Shown: positions 21,335 to 32,700, numbered from the stretch's first letter. The stretch is 64,000 nucleotides of DNA from Isochrysis galbana (GCA_018136815.1 CM030944.1:992456-1056455); one strand, 5' to 3'. The notes: a model not told the origin generated them from the letters alone. Made by a program: numbers and translations.

Positions 21335-21711
21335 TGTTGTTTGCTGTCCGTTTTATGTTGATTGGCTTACGTCGCAATGGCGTGCCGATTTCACTTCCAT
21401 GCTAGCACACACCCTGTTGACTTTCCACCGGCAATCACTACGTGAATTGCGTAGACGGCGGTTGCTCCATTACAATTGAGAGCCGCTAGCAACTAGCAGC
21501 AACTAGCGGCAACTAATAATAAAACAATGGAGCGTAAGTACCACTACTCCCACTAGCCCGGTACTATCACGACACCCCTCAGCGCACTTGCCCATACGCC
21601 TTGACGTGTGTTGTCACTAGGCACATACGCACATGCATACCTACGAATCTCCGCCCTCGCAAACCTCCGGCTCCCATTGTAACTCCCCACAAGCACAAGC
21701 TACAAGCTACA
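21335..21711. repeat. PUB-thioredoxin 3' flank with dispersed repeat family B, copy 2 (21534-21598)
   Basis: GTACCACTACTCCCACTAGCCCGGTACTATC and CGCACTTGCCCATAC match the copy at 5774-5850. Before it, AGCAACTAGCAGCAACTAGCG GCAACT is a short tandem repeat (21486-21512). Confidence 0.6.
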
Positions 21712-22345
21712 ATGACAATGAGGGAAAACCCATTGAGGGCAGCCTTCAACAAGGCGCGCAAGTACGGGCTTGGAAGCATTTCCCTCAACAAGCAGGAGAG
21801 GGACGTGGTGAACTGCCCGGACGACTTGGCGCATCGGTTCTTCCAAAGGATTTACCCGTGGTGGCGTGCGCACGGTGCACGGTGTCCAAATTGACGAGGG
21901 AGTATCTCGAGCAGAACATGAACGAAGGTCGCGGAAGAGGAACAATGGGGTGGTGCAAAATCATTTCTACGGCAAGTTTGGGCTCGAGGCCGAGCTCGTG
22001 GACGCTGGGATCATGGGCGCTGAGACTAAGGTGAATAGTCCTAAGTAGTCCGCTGCACCACGCCATGCTCGTTCGCTCGCTCGCCTCGTACCTTGTCCGC
22101 GCGTGTGTCCACAGATCATCCAGGATCCACGACGCCTCTTGAATTGCGATGAGACGCCTCAGCCGCTTGACCTCCCGCAGAAAGGCAGGCGACCGAAAGT
22201 GGCAAAGCGCAAGGGGAAGTTTGTGCGCCAAAGCGCAGGCAGCAACAAAGAAACCATCAGGACCATCACCGTAATGATGTGGGATCTATCGGGGTGGAAC
22301 TACGGCGTGCAAATTGTCACTATGCGCAACTGGGCGACCCAAGAT
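21712..22345 (+). pseudogene. DDE-superfamily transposase remnant (NCDETP motif)
   Basis: An ATG frame at 21712 (MRENPLRAAFNKARKYGLGS) shifts near 21870-21900 to HFYGKFGLEAELVDAGIMG. A GT-AG intron appears to run from 22031 to 22114. The next exon begins IIQDPRRLLNCDETPQPLDL and continues through GSNKETIRTITVMMWDLSG. N-x-DETP followed by a basic stretch and TVMMW is the first-Asp region of pogo/Tc1-type DDE transposases as seen in algal and fungal genomes. Later catalytic residues are missing: the frame enters an antisense exon near 22345. The frameshift and truncation mark it as dead. The family assignment rests on the DETP block only. Confidence 0.55.
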
Positions 22346-22349
22346 TTTG

Positions 22350-22496
22350 TCACCGAGCCTCCACCGGGCGCGCGCTGCTTTGACTCGGAAAAGCCGGTGG
22401 ACTTAGCTCACAGCGCACTGCCCGCGGCGCGAGGGGCGCTGCCGCAGGATGCGCTGGTGGTGGGCCGTTGCCACCGCCGCCACCGCCGCCATCACC

Positions 22497-22527
<31 letters not shown>

Positions 22528-23078
22528 CCGCCAGCTGAACCGTAGCCGACAAATGGCCGCGACCATTCGCGCCGGAGCCTTGCCAGCTCCGCCGCCTCCT
22601 GCTGGGCGACAAGCTGCGGGTCGCCTCCGCGGATCAGAGCCTTCTTCGCCTTATAGGCCACATCAGCCAGGGCTTTGGCCTGTGCCTTGACAAGGCGCGC
22701 CACCCTTGCCAGCAACGCCCTGGAGGCCTTGCTGCGCTCAACCGGCAGCGTCGGGACATTTCCTGCACCGCCTGCCAAGGCCGCCACCCACCGGGCAAAT
22801 ATTAGCTCTGCCCCCGGTGGCGTGGTCTCGCCAGAAGCGCTCTCGTGCGCTCTGGCAAGCTTTTCAGCCTTTTCGAGCGCAGCGGCATGGAGCGCCGCCG
22901 CATGTCCCGCCCTCAGGCCACCCCCAGGCCGAGCCTCGTCGATCAGCGCCGGGTGAGGCGCTGTCGAGCACAGGAGTGCCGCGAGGGCTGCCTGGACATT
23001 GGCGCTCGCCAGCCACGCGTCGACGGCCCCAGCGTCGAGGAGGTAGAGGTCGTTGTCGAGTACGAACGCGGGCGATTC
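22350..23078 (-). CDS. 3' exon of an unidentified Ala-rich protein
   Basis: A 242-codon open exon behind a good acceptor (CCGCCCCTCGCAG, ending at 23079). The protein start must lie upstream and was not found. It opens with PAFVLDNDLYLLDAGAVDAW, is strongly helical and Ala-rich (AALHAAALEKAEKLARAHES), then basic (VKAQAKALADVAYKAKKAL), followed by a poly-Gly run encoded by a GCC/GCG repeat. I do not recognise the family. It meets the transposase remnant tail-to-tail, and a 42-base-arm hairpin sits just upstream (23129-23233), inside what would be its intron. Confidence 0.45.
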
Positions 23079-23128
23079 CTGCGAGGGGCGGGTCGGGGCG
23101 GTCAGGATAGACTATTTAGTGGCCAAGG

Positions 23129-23233
23129 CAGTCGTGTGCACGCGCTGTGGGGTGCCCGGGGTGCTCCGCGCGATCAGGGAGGGAAGTCACCCGCGGAGCA
23201 CCCCGGACACCCCACAGCGCGTGCACACGACTG
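23129..23233. repeat. Long perfect-type inverted repeat (hairpin)
   Basis: Arms 23129-23170 and 23192-23233 are each 42 bases, complementary at 41 of 42 positions, around a 21-base loop. The arms contain GTCGTGTGCACGCGCTGTGG. There is no T tract or coding sequence in it. Confidence 0.97.
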
Positions 23234-24135
23234 ATCAGATGAAGGTCGGGCGCCTGATCGCGCGGACGGATCTCGGGGGAATCGCGTGTCATGAAACAAC
23301 TGTCCCGAAATAAGCTTATCGTCCCCGCGGCGCGACCGCCAGTTCTTTACTGTTAGAGCCCCAGCGCGTGTGCAGAGGGGGGGCGAGGGGGGCGGTAGAA
23401 CCCACCATTTTCCTCGGGAATTTTTCGTGGCGGCAGGTGAGCCCCAGGGAGTTTTTTTATGGGCTTTGGGGGACGGTCAAAAAATGCAGCCCCCCCCACA
23501 TGTTAGTAGTTATAAATCAGTGTTTGACCGCCCTATGACTGCCAGCGAAATGGGACAGGCACCCTGACAGCTTACGGGGGGGAATAGGAATAGCGCCTGG
23601 GGGCTCGAGGACAGCCTCCCGATAGCTATCGGCGCCCGTCGTTTTCCCCACATAGCTATTGGCGCCCGTCGTTTTCCCCCCAATAGCAATCAGGGGCCGT
23701 CTTTCGTCTTTCGCCCCCGATAGCTATTGGTTGGTGGTTGGGGGCCGACCTTAAAACGCGATAGCTCCCCGGGGGACGTAAAATCTCCCAATAGCTCTCG
23801 GGGGATTTTCTCGGTCCCCCGATAGCTCTCGGTGGGGCTGTTGGCGATCGGGAGAAAATTTCCCCCCGATAGCTCTCGGGGGCCCCCGAGAGCTCCTGGG
23901 GGGCGTTGGCTCCTGGGGGGTAACACATATTTCAAGGTTTAGAGCATCTAATAGAAAACCGTGCTGGATGAGGAGCTCTAGCCTCTAGAGAACTTTCCTG
24001 GTTGTCTTTTCTCACCACCTCGCGCGCGCTTCCCGTTGCCGCCCTCCCGTCCCCCTCTCCCTCCCCTCCCTGCCTCCTCCCTCCCTCCCTCCTTCCCTCC
24101 CTCTCTCCCTTCCTGCCTGCCACCCCGCCTGCCCG
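23234..24135. repeat. Irregular array of GATAGCT(A/C)TCGG palindromic motifs (23615-23905), otherwise unassigned
   Basis: Eight to nine copies of a palindromic core, GATAGCTATCGG or GATAGCTCTCGGGGG, start at about 23631, 23652, 23682, 23719, 23760, 23789, 23821 and 23868, with C- or G-rich spacers. Before it I see nothing supportable. 24030-24135 is a CT-rich leader for the next gene. Confidence 0.7.
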
Positions 24136-26845
24136 ATGGCGTCGGCCGTGTGGGGCACAGCCGGCCGGCAACGCTGTGCCTCCGGCCCGGCGCTACGAGG
24201 CCTGCGCCGGCTGGCACAGCTGCGGATTATCTCCATCAACGACGTGTATGAGCTCCACGCGCTCCCTCACCTCAAGACACTGATCAACTCAGAGAAGCCG
24301 CAGCTGGTCACACTTGTAAGTGCGACTTCCTCGCCTCCCACCCGACAATCCAGACACAGCATGTCCCGCCAACAGCTGACAGGTCGGCTCTTTCTCACAT
24401 CCGTAGTGTGGTGACTTCCTCTCGCCGAGCATACTTTCCGGCATGGACCAGGGCGCATCGATGGTCGCCACTCTCAACCGATTACCAATCACACATTGCT
24501 GTTTCGGAAATCACGAGGCTGACCTGCAGCTGGAGGACATTGCCATGTACGTGGCAGCCGCCGTCCGCACGCCTTGCGCACATGCTTCAGCCACCGCTCG
24601 ACCGTGTATGCCCCGGTTCACGGGTTGTCTGCTCCTGTTGCAGCCGCGCCTCCGAGTTCCGCGCCAAGTGGCTTAACAGCAACCTCCCAGAATTCTTGCC
24701 AGAGTATACCTCCGCCTCGCGCAGACTAGGTGGACCTCTCGGTTTCCGGCCGCAACTGCCGCCTTGGGATATTGTTACTGTTGCTGGCTCAAAAGGCTCT
24801 TTTCGCGTTGGATTGCTTGGCCTGCTCACGAGTGAGCGTGGCATCTTCCGCACCGACAAAATGCGTGGACTCAATATTCAGCCCGTTCTTGAGGCGGCTA
24901 TGGAGTGGACCTCCAAACTACGGAAAGATCACGGCGTATCGCACGTGATTGCGCTCACGCACCAATCACTTGCTGCAGATGAAGAGCTCTCCCGCTCAGG
25001 ATTGGTTGATCTCATCTTGGGTGGGCACGAGCACGAAATCATGGAAGTGCGACCGACCAACGGTGTACCGATCATTAAGTCAGGCTCGGATGCCAAAGTG
25101 GCAGCGGTGGTCCAGCTCTCACTCGGCGCAAATCGCGCCATGGATGTGGCGGTGCGATTCGAGGAAGTAGCAAAATACCCAGCTAACGAGGAGCTGCAAA
25201 TGGAGGTGGACTCACATCATGCGGTGCGCATGGCTGCGGTGGGGGCGCTTGCCAACGCAGTGCCGACGCGTCTCTTAGGCTAGAGCTGACCATTTGATTC
25301 ATTGGTGGCGGAACCATGAAGGTGGAGGAGTCAGGACCACTGTTGGTGGAGCCTTGCAGAAAGGGCGGGAGGAAAACTACGTGTGACGTCGATGACACAG
25401 CTTCAAAAGCGGGGGCCACTGATGGTTCCCACTCAGGATGTTCTGTTTCCTGTATTCTACGCAGAAGCAGCATCCAGTCTGGGTTGCTTGAATCTTGCGA
25501 CAGTGTTGAGCCACACGGCGGAGCGTCTGCGGCTCTCTGACTTGCATGAGTCCGTGCCTCCCTCCATCTCTTCATGCAGGTCTTGCGAGCGCTCGAGTCC
25601 GAAGCAATGTGTGCAATCGACGACTCCCCGATCCTTAAGGCCGCCGGGAAGCCGTTGTCGTCCAAGCGCACACGTTTCGAGCAGACTACCGTCGGAACTC
25701 TCATCACTTCATGCATTCGGGACTTTATGGGAGCACAGGTGCGCGCAGGTTCTATTTTTTCTGACTCGCACCTATCCTAGAAGGGACGAGGCCTTACGTA
25801 GCATGCACCACTACATTCATGTTGGCAAGCGTCGACCTCTCTACCTTTCTCGATGGTTTTCAGGTTGCTATGATCAACGGTGGCACCATCAAGGGCGACG
25901 CCACATACGAGAATGGTACCATCTCCTACCTACAGCTGAAACAAGAACTTCCATTCCCCACAAAGATGATAGTCGTCTCCATGCCTGGAGCTACGCTGCG
26001 CGATGCGATCTGCGCCTCACGATCGGGCGACCCTAACGAGGAAAAACGGGCATACTTGCAATTGGATGATGGGGTCGAAGTTGTGCACGAGGCCCCAAGT
26101 GATCCGGGAGGCGACGCAGAGGCGCCCGAGCACGAGTATCGAGCGAGCATACGCATCGGTGGCAAACCGTTGAATCCCTTGGAGACGTACTCGGTCGCAT
26201 TGCCGCGGAATCTTGTCAAGGGCGCTTTCAAGATCAAGCCGCTGATGGAATTTGGAAAGATACATGCTGCGGATCTGCCAACGGAAGACAAGTGCGCTGA
26301 GCACCTCCAAACTGCCCCGAAATCTGGGCAATGCACAAGATCTCATGCGCAACAGCCGATGCAATGTCTGCTAGTTCAAATGCGGGGTGTTTGTCTGCCC
26401 TGAAAGCGAAACTCTCAATTCACACCTCTCTGCAGTTTGAGGTGAGCACCCTCCTCACCCCAACCTCCGTGCTGTTGCACCCCTCCTGCTGCTCCCCCGC
26501 AGCTTCATACCGGCGATCAACGTGGTGGTCATGCAGCAGGCGAAGCGCATGTGGCGGCGGCTAGGATCTTTTGAAATGCTCGATCTCGACGGCGATGGCG
26601 AGATCTCGGAGCACGAGATACGCATAGGGTTGCGTGCAACTCTCGGCGTAGAGCCTTCACCCTTTCTTGTTCAAAATGTATTGCGAACACTCGACACGGA
26701 CCATTCTGGGAGAGTATCAAAAGCAGAGTGGAAGGCCATCGAGCAGCCGCCCGTGTGGATGCAAGGATGGGGAGGGAAGAAGACTCGTGGGGATACATCT
26801 TTGCGCAACGTCAACAACGAGTCGTCGCATGGATACAGTGGTTAG
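24136..26845 (+). CDS. 5'-nucleotidase-like metallophosphoesterase with C-terminal EF-hands, six exons
   Basis: A 609-residue protein from exons 24136-24315, 24407-24546, 24644-25223, 25580-25738, 25864-26291 and 26503-26845. All five introns are GT-AG with matching phases. Metal-site motifs of the UshA/CD73-type calcineurin-like fold are in order: RIISINDVYEL (~33-43), CGDFLSPS (61-68), GNHE (94-97), ALTHQS (~210) and GGHEHE (~232-237). The 5'-nucleotidase C-terminal domain follows (VAMINGGTIKG, SMPGATLRDAI, YSVALPRNLVKG, ~360-495). Two canonical EF-hands close the protein (DLDGDGEISEHE ~523, DTDHSGRVSKAE ~560). No signal peptide is obvious; the Arg-rich first 32 residues could target an organelle. 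Likely substrates are nucleotides or related phosphoesters, with calcium control inferred from the EF-hands. Confidence 0.92.
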
Positions 26846-28740
26846 GCCAGCCTAGGTTACTATCTCTCGTGCTGTCCAACTAGTTGGTTAGACACTACCT
26901 GCAAAATGCCGTGCCCAGTAGTGCTGTACGGTAGCTATACATTAGGAAGCTAGAGTGCAATGGTAGGAGGGGGTGGGAGTAGAGCCCACCAGATTGTGCG
27001 CAGTGCATGCTCGCAACACTCACCATAGCGTTTACGTCGCGCTTTTTTCGACGTCATGGTAGCGGCAGCATGGGGCATGCGGTGACCAGCCACAGCAACC
27101 AGCGGGGCCAAGAGGGCTTCTTGTGGCATTGTGGCACTAGCTTACTCATACTGTCGGCATTCACACTCATGATTCATGCCCTAAATCCTGGATGAGGAGT
27201 GGCTAGGTGTCCAGGTTCCTGGCTCTATCCTCCAGGCCGTTCCTGGCTCTATCCTCCAAGCCGCTCGCCGTGCGGCCACACGTTGAAGCCTAGGCATTTC
27301 TAGTGTTGGTACGTAGGGTTTATCCTTAGCTACTAGAAGGAGAGGATACCAGGAGGGGAAGTTCTTCTCTATGCTTCATGCTAGCAGGGTGGCACCAAAT
27401 GAACGCTTCTCACCTAGTCCATCCAGCCCATGCAAACCACGCCCGCCCGCGGATGAATAGAGAACTTGGATGGGGGGAAATTACAGAGTGCAGTAACTCC
27501 CAGGGGGCGAAAATCCTCGAAAAATGGGGTGTTGAGCCAAGTCATCTAGAATTCTGCAATAAAATCACTATCCCATCTGAATCGGAGCCTCAGACCTAGC
27601 CACCAGCACAGAATTTTCTCATCTTAGTTACCCGGCAGTCGCGCGCAAGAGTGTGTGAGCTGTGTGGTGCTGCCCCGAGCCTCACGCGCCGCGTTCCTCC
27701 TCCTTCCTCCCCCAGTGATGCCCTCCACACATCCCCCCAAAAGTGCCTTGCTGCCTCGGGCCCTATCGGGCCCGTCTGCTGTGTGCAATTGCGTGGTGCT
27801 GCGTGGTGTTGTGTGCTGCTGCGTGGTGCTGTGTGCTGCTGTGTGCTGCTACGCGATGCTGCTGTGTGCTGCTGTGTGACGCTCGTGTGTATGACGCTGC
27901 GTGCGTGCGTGTGAAGCCGGGATGGACTGTTTGTGTGCTGCGTGCGCGGAAGGGGGGTTGACACCATTGCCATGGCTCTATGCAGCTCCTCGCACCCCCC
28001 TTCATATTGGTAGCCAAATGACTGACGGCCACCATTGCCATTGCTCCTCTATGCCCTTCAGGGGGTCGTTGACTCCTACAGTGGGAAACCCTCCCACCCT
28101 ATATCTACCTTCAGTGCACCGTGGTCGCCTGGAACGCACCAACGCATTCATCTATTATGGGCGACATTACGACATTGACATTGAGCGCACTCGCATCCAA
28201 GATCCAAGATCCTGCACCAAGATCCAAGCCCTCAACGCGATTGAACCATTCTTAAGGGGAGGGAGGGGTAGGCGGTTTGGAAGGGGCGGGCAGATCAAGG
28301 CGGGGGCAGAGCGCGGCGCGGGCGCTTTCTTGCGAGCGCAGCGAGGTCCAACAGGAGCGCAGCGCGGTTTCTTGCGGCCCCTTGGGGGGGGGGGGGGGGC
28401 AGGGCGGCGAGGCGGCCGCGGCGAGATATTACAAGCATTTGATTTCCTACCACCTGAACTCTAACCCAAGTACGTGAATACCCTCATTCCTCCCCTACAC
28501 GATGGAAGTGGTATGTGGTGGACGCTATATGAAAAGTGGGAACGAACTTTGTAGCCCCAAGGTACCCTGAAGGCTGTCGTTTCAACATAGAATGCGAAAT
28601 AGCAACGACATACTACCCTGCATAAGAGGCCAGTATATGATCCGTGCCCAATCCCAGGCTGTCATTCGCATCCGTCCACGTCGGCGAAAAACGAGTTCAA
28701 GATTGAGCAAAGGAACAACATCTTGAGTAGGGGTGCGGCT
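26846..28740. other. Unassigned intergenic region with simple repeats
   Basis: Duplicated TTCCTGGCTCTATCCTCCA at 27210-27258, a GTGCTGTGTGCTGCT tandem array at 27780-27885, and a G run at 28386-28400. GC is lower than in the genes. No gene is supportable. Confidence 0.55.
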
Positions 28741-30857
28741 TCAAACGTTGAAAAAGGTATAGTTGTCGATACCGAGCGATCTCGCAAGGGTGTTGAAAAT
28801 AACTCTCCCTGATGTGGGGATCAGACGCAAGGTGCGATATTTGTGGAGCCATTGCCGCAAAGCACATTTGTCATGCACGTGCGAGGGGTAGGTTATCTCG
28901 TTGACTCTCATGCCAAGCTTCGGGTGGCCCACAAAGACGTCGAGCCGGAACCAATCTGCCAAGATGACTGATGATAGCTTGGCTGCCTGCTCTGCCAAGG
29001 TGGGCAGTAGCGGCTGCACGATCCGTGTGAAATGGCCGCAAGTCAACACGGGACCGGCACCAACGCTATTCGCTGCGGCCGCTGCAGCTCCTGGGCTTGG
29101 TGCGCAATCGGTCGAACCATCGTCGTGGACTGTCACATACAAGGTGACGTTGAAAGCAATAGGCACCTAAGCATGAGGTGGAGAGGCGGTGGGGTCAGTG
29201 CCCGTTTTCTGCGAATGGCGGGCGATTCTGCCACGGCCTTGGCGTCAGCCGCCTGAAGTACCATCGCGCTTCACAAACGTGTCGATCGAAGTGTGTCCTC
29301 CGCCTTTGGCCGGATCTTTCCACCGATGTCACCTCATGCTTGGCCCATTGTGTGATTCACGTTTGGGGCCGCGTTCTGAAACGCCAGGATCAGGAAAGTT
29401 GACCAACAGTGACCACATTCCTGCCGCCACCAAGCGGTGCGAGCTCTGCGTACCTGCTCGATCAGTATGCACGAAAGCCGGCCGAAGACGATGTGGGCTT
29501 TGAGCTCGAGGATACAACCGAGTCCCCTTCCGCCACAAGGCACGCCCATTGCGCGCATCATTGCCCCCGGGGGGCACTCGCCCTTTGCGCAGCCGTACTG
29601 CTCCTGAAGCATGATGCCTATGTGCATGAACTTCTGCCCCCAGCGCATGGCGGACGCCCCGTCGCCAAGATGAGCGCGCGCGTGCGCGACCATAGCCTCC
29701 ATTGACCAGCGAAGCCGTCGCCAACCGCCATGATCATAGCGGTCGACCCGGAACTGCAGCGACCCATTCGGCAAGGTCCCAAATCCCGACAAGAGCAGGG
29801 TGCCCACGCTGCCGCCGTCTGTTGCAGGCTTGAGCACAGCCCCTGAGCCCCAGCCGTGCGCCTTCGCCAGCGCAGCACGCAGCAGGGTTTCCTGGAAGAT
29901 CCCCCACTCGCCCAACTGCGCCCGCGAGAGACCGCCATACGCTACCGGCATCGTTGGCATGCCGAGCGAATGAAGCAGCGAGTGGCCGAGCAGCTTGTTC
30001 TCAATTACCCCAAAGATGGGAAGTGCACGTAGCCGGCTCATTTGCAGCTTGATTCGCGTGGCCGCCGACACGTCGAAGTGTCGTGACCGTAGTTCATCAT
30101 ACAAGTTGAAATCCTCGTTCACACGCAGCTCAATGCCGTGTGGGGCCGGCGCAATGACGGCCTGAGACGGCTCAACGCGCACTCGCCCGGCTGCGCTGCC
30201 CTTGCTGTCTATACCATCGAGGCCGGAGCCAGAAAATGATTCTTGGCCGAGGCCTGACGGACCTGCACGCACCCGCAATCCAGGCAGCATGTCGGCGGGA
30301 GTGGGCGACGCAACAGCCGGTGCTCTAATCTGCTCCCTAGGCCTCGGCATTGAGGCACCCTGTTCTGCAACGAGCTCCGGTGTGTGCGTGTGAGTAACGG
30401 TGCTGAACTCCCGATCACCGATGCCGCCTGGTTCCGCGCTGGCCTTATCCGAGCGAGGTCCGAACCGCCGCAGGGGTGCAGCTGTGTCTGGACCCAGCGA
30501 AGCCTGCGACAATGCCGGCCGCGGGCCGGCCGTTCCCGGCACCCCACTGGCCCATGCGGCCTCGAGATCGGCAAGAAAGCGCTGCGCCGCATTACGCGCC
30601 ATCGCTTCCGCACCCTCTCCTCCCTGCCCGCTCGGCGGCACCCGCTCAAGCACCCTCTGCAGCTCCGCCGCGAGAGGCTCGATCTGCGCCAGCAGGTGCG
30701 CCGCTCGTGCGCTGGCGCCAGCGAGGATGGCGGGCTCCGGTGTGGGGCGGAGTCGGTCGAGCGTCCACTGCGCGTTCGATACGCACCACACCAGCAGCCC
30801 AACCGCCAGCCACGGGCCGAGACGCGCGCAGTCCTGGCGGGGCACCGAGGCCCCCAT
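28741..30857 (-). CDS. Type II membrane ATP-grasp-like protein (one internal exon unresolved)
   Basis: Exon 30857-29454 begins with MGASVPRQDCARLGPWLAV and a single N-terminal membrane anchor (LAVGLLVWCVSN), typical of Golgi type II proteins. After a ~250-residue Pro/Ala-rich stalk it reads MSRLRALPIFGVIENKLLGH, GMPTMPV, AVLKPATDGGSVGT, WGQKFMHIGIMLQEQY and ELKAHIVFG, an ATP-grasp pattern like TupA/glycosyltransferase-associated ATP-grasp proteins. The final exon 29166-28741 supplies DWFRLDVFVG and RVNEITYPSH, the expected metal-binding strand. The intervening ~290 bases probably hold one more small exon (perhaps 29329-29270) that I could not fix. An in-frame GTG starts the last exon after a CTCATGCTTAG acceptor. 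Role in glycan or cell-surface ligation is inferred. Confidence 0.75.
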
Positions 30858-31345
30858 TGCAGTGCGCGCGCTCTCTCCCTCTCCCCCCCTCTCTCTCTCT
30901 CTCTGAGTTTCCCCTTTCGGCGAGCGAGACCAAAAGAGGGCGGGCAGCGTCAAGGGAAAGAAGAGAAAGGGGGGGGGGAGAGGGGGGGAAGAGAAAGAGA
31001 GAGGGGGGGGGGAAGAAAGGGGGGGGGGGGGGGGGGGGGGGACGAGCGGCTTCTTCTTGTGCCCCCTCCTCTATTTTACGTGTCTTCCCGCCGTTCCTCC
31101 TGATCGCTCGTCGCTCCCTTCCTTTCCCCACTCTTGATGTCCTCCCTCCTCGTTCTCTTCTCTCCCCGCGAGAAGCACACTTTCGCCTGCGAGATTTGTT
31201 CTCGTACCCGAGTAGATGGGACATCTCGCGTGCGCACGAGGCGCCGTCCTCATGATGGAGCTCAATCAAGAACAGTCGACGGTGGTGGCCGCGAAGCCGC
31301 GTCCCTCCGTTCCAAAACTGGGATGCCTCGCACCCTTTTGGATTG
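30858..31345. other. ATP-grasp gene upstream region, GA/CT and poly-G tracts
   Basis: GA-rich leader next to the ATG (30860-30905) and a G run of about 21 bases at 31019-31040. Frames spanning it are low-complexity. Confidence 0.5.
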
Positions 31346-31352
31346 TTGCCTA

Positions 31353-31508
31353 GATGGGAAATACGTATTTTTGGCTGTATTTGTATTTGAAGCGCGTCCT
31401 GGTCCTGGGTTGTAGTTGTAGGCCTCGAACCTCGAATGTATCTGAAATGTATTTGGCCGACATGTGTATTTGGGTGTATTTGCAGGCCCCAGCACCGTAT
31501 TTCCCATC
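31353..31508. mobile_element. Small foldback element with 13-bp terminal inverted repeats
   Basis: GATGGGAAATACG (31353-31365) and CGTATTTCCCATC (31496-31508) are perfect inverted repeats. The 130-base interior repeats GTATTTG(T/G) several times. The size and structure suit a MITE. No target-site duplication is obvious. Confidence 0.5.
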
Positions 31509-31649
31509 CTGGGATTGAAGGCTCTAAACTTCAAATAGGAGCTCTTGTAAAGTCATTTGTACGAGGCTACGCCCTGAGCCCAGAGCCAACGCGAAAAGGA
31601 CACACTCTATTCACTATTCACTGTCAACTATTGTTAAAACGATAGGGTC

Positions 31650-32078
31650 ATGGAGCGCGCGCCGCCGCCCGCTCTCGCTGCCGCTGCCCTCGCCATGATG
31701 GACGAAGAGCTCACGGACACGCCGCTGTCGCCGAAGCGACCGCGCCAGGACGACCCTCCCAGTCAGGTGGGCACAGGAGCCGGCGGGCCGCGCCCGCGCA
31801 TCACCACGAACGACATGGGCAAAGCCCCCATGCTGACACCAGCCAGCATGCAACACACCCCCAACACAACTCACAGCCACACCAGCCACAAACCACCAGA
31901 GGGACGATTCCATCGGGAAGGCCTCCGGGCCGGGACCCTACACAGCCGTGTTACCGCCCTCGTGCTCCGGCGCGAGGGGCCGGCCCGGCACCATACAAGA
32001 CAGGACCCCATTGGGGAAATGTCGCATCAAGACCAAAAGCGTTCAATTATCCCCATCCCTGCTGACACCTTTCATTGA
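31650..32078 (+). CDS. Hypothetical; possible first exon of an interrupted gene
   Basis: ATG at 31650 begins MERAPPPALAAAALAMMDEE followed by a nuclear-localisation-like SPKRPRQDD. A possible donor (CAG|GTGGGC) occurs at 31765-31770, after which the frame loses coding character although it is open to 2078 within the kb (stop at 32078). The transposon starting at 32200 may have separated it from later exons. No family recognised. Confidence 0.25.
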   Translation: MERAPPPALAAAALAMMDEELTDTPLSPKRPRQDDPPSQVGTGAGGPRPRITTNDMGKAPMLTPASMQHTPNTTHSHTSHKPPEGRFHREGLRAGTLHSRVTALVLRREGPARHHTRQDPIGEMSHQDQKRSIIPIPADTFH

Positions 32079-32325
32079 CACCTGGAGGTTACTTGAGTCA
32101 ACTTGACCCTTCACATGCAACAGCCACCCTATTTCGACCACATGCAACAGCCACCCTCAGCCTCTCCACCACAGTTTGTTTGCTGGGGTGACTACTACTT
32201 TTAGGGTCTGTGCGAAGAACGTCCCACAGTAGTAGTAGAAGACAATGGATCTCCGGGCACACCGGAGCAATCGCGGCGACCTTCCCTACTGGTGCGCTTT
32301 TAGAGTGGTTTTGTGCCAGATAACG

Positions 32326-32700
32326 TTATGGTAGGCGCTTGATTGCATTGCACCAAGACTCGACGTGCACGAGCCTCTCGTCGAATTTTTGGATGCAATC
32401 GGCATAGTGCTGGACGAGGTCGAAGAAGTGATTCAGTCGACCGGCGAGTTGCTCGACTTGACTCACTCGATCGGCGAGTTGCTCGAGTCGCCTCCCAAGT
32501 TCATGGGGCTCCTGTGGGGGCGAGCTTCCGGCGAGTACTGCCTGATGACGATGGATGCCTTTCGCGTGATGCAGGAGGCTGCTCATGAACACCACCGAAG
32601 TCCACACGTAGCTCATGTATGAGGCGTAGTTGTCATTGGTGCCCACGATTGAGAAGTTGTTGTCAGTTTGATTGACCAGAGCAAGGCATTTCCTGTGGAG
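32326..32700 (-). CDS. Second ORF of the DUF4096 element, coiled-coil-like
   Basis: Open from the acceptor-like CTCCACAG to a stop at 32326, with no ATG near its start. It holds KCLALVNQTDNNFSIVGTND, a hydrophobic stretch (SYVWTSVVFMSSLL), then LEQLADRVSQVEQLAGRLNH and FDLVQHYADCIQKFDERLVH, which suggest a coiled coil. It may be a downstream exon of the DUF4096 protein or a separate element protein. No family recognised. Confidence 0.4.
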   Translation of the reverse strand, partial: LHRKCLALVNQTDNNFSIVGTNDNYASYMSYVWTSVVFMSSLLHHAKGIHRHQAVLAGSSPPQEPHELGRRLEQLADRVSQVEQLAGRLNHFFDLVQHYADCIQKFDERLVHVESWCNAIKRLP

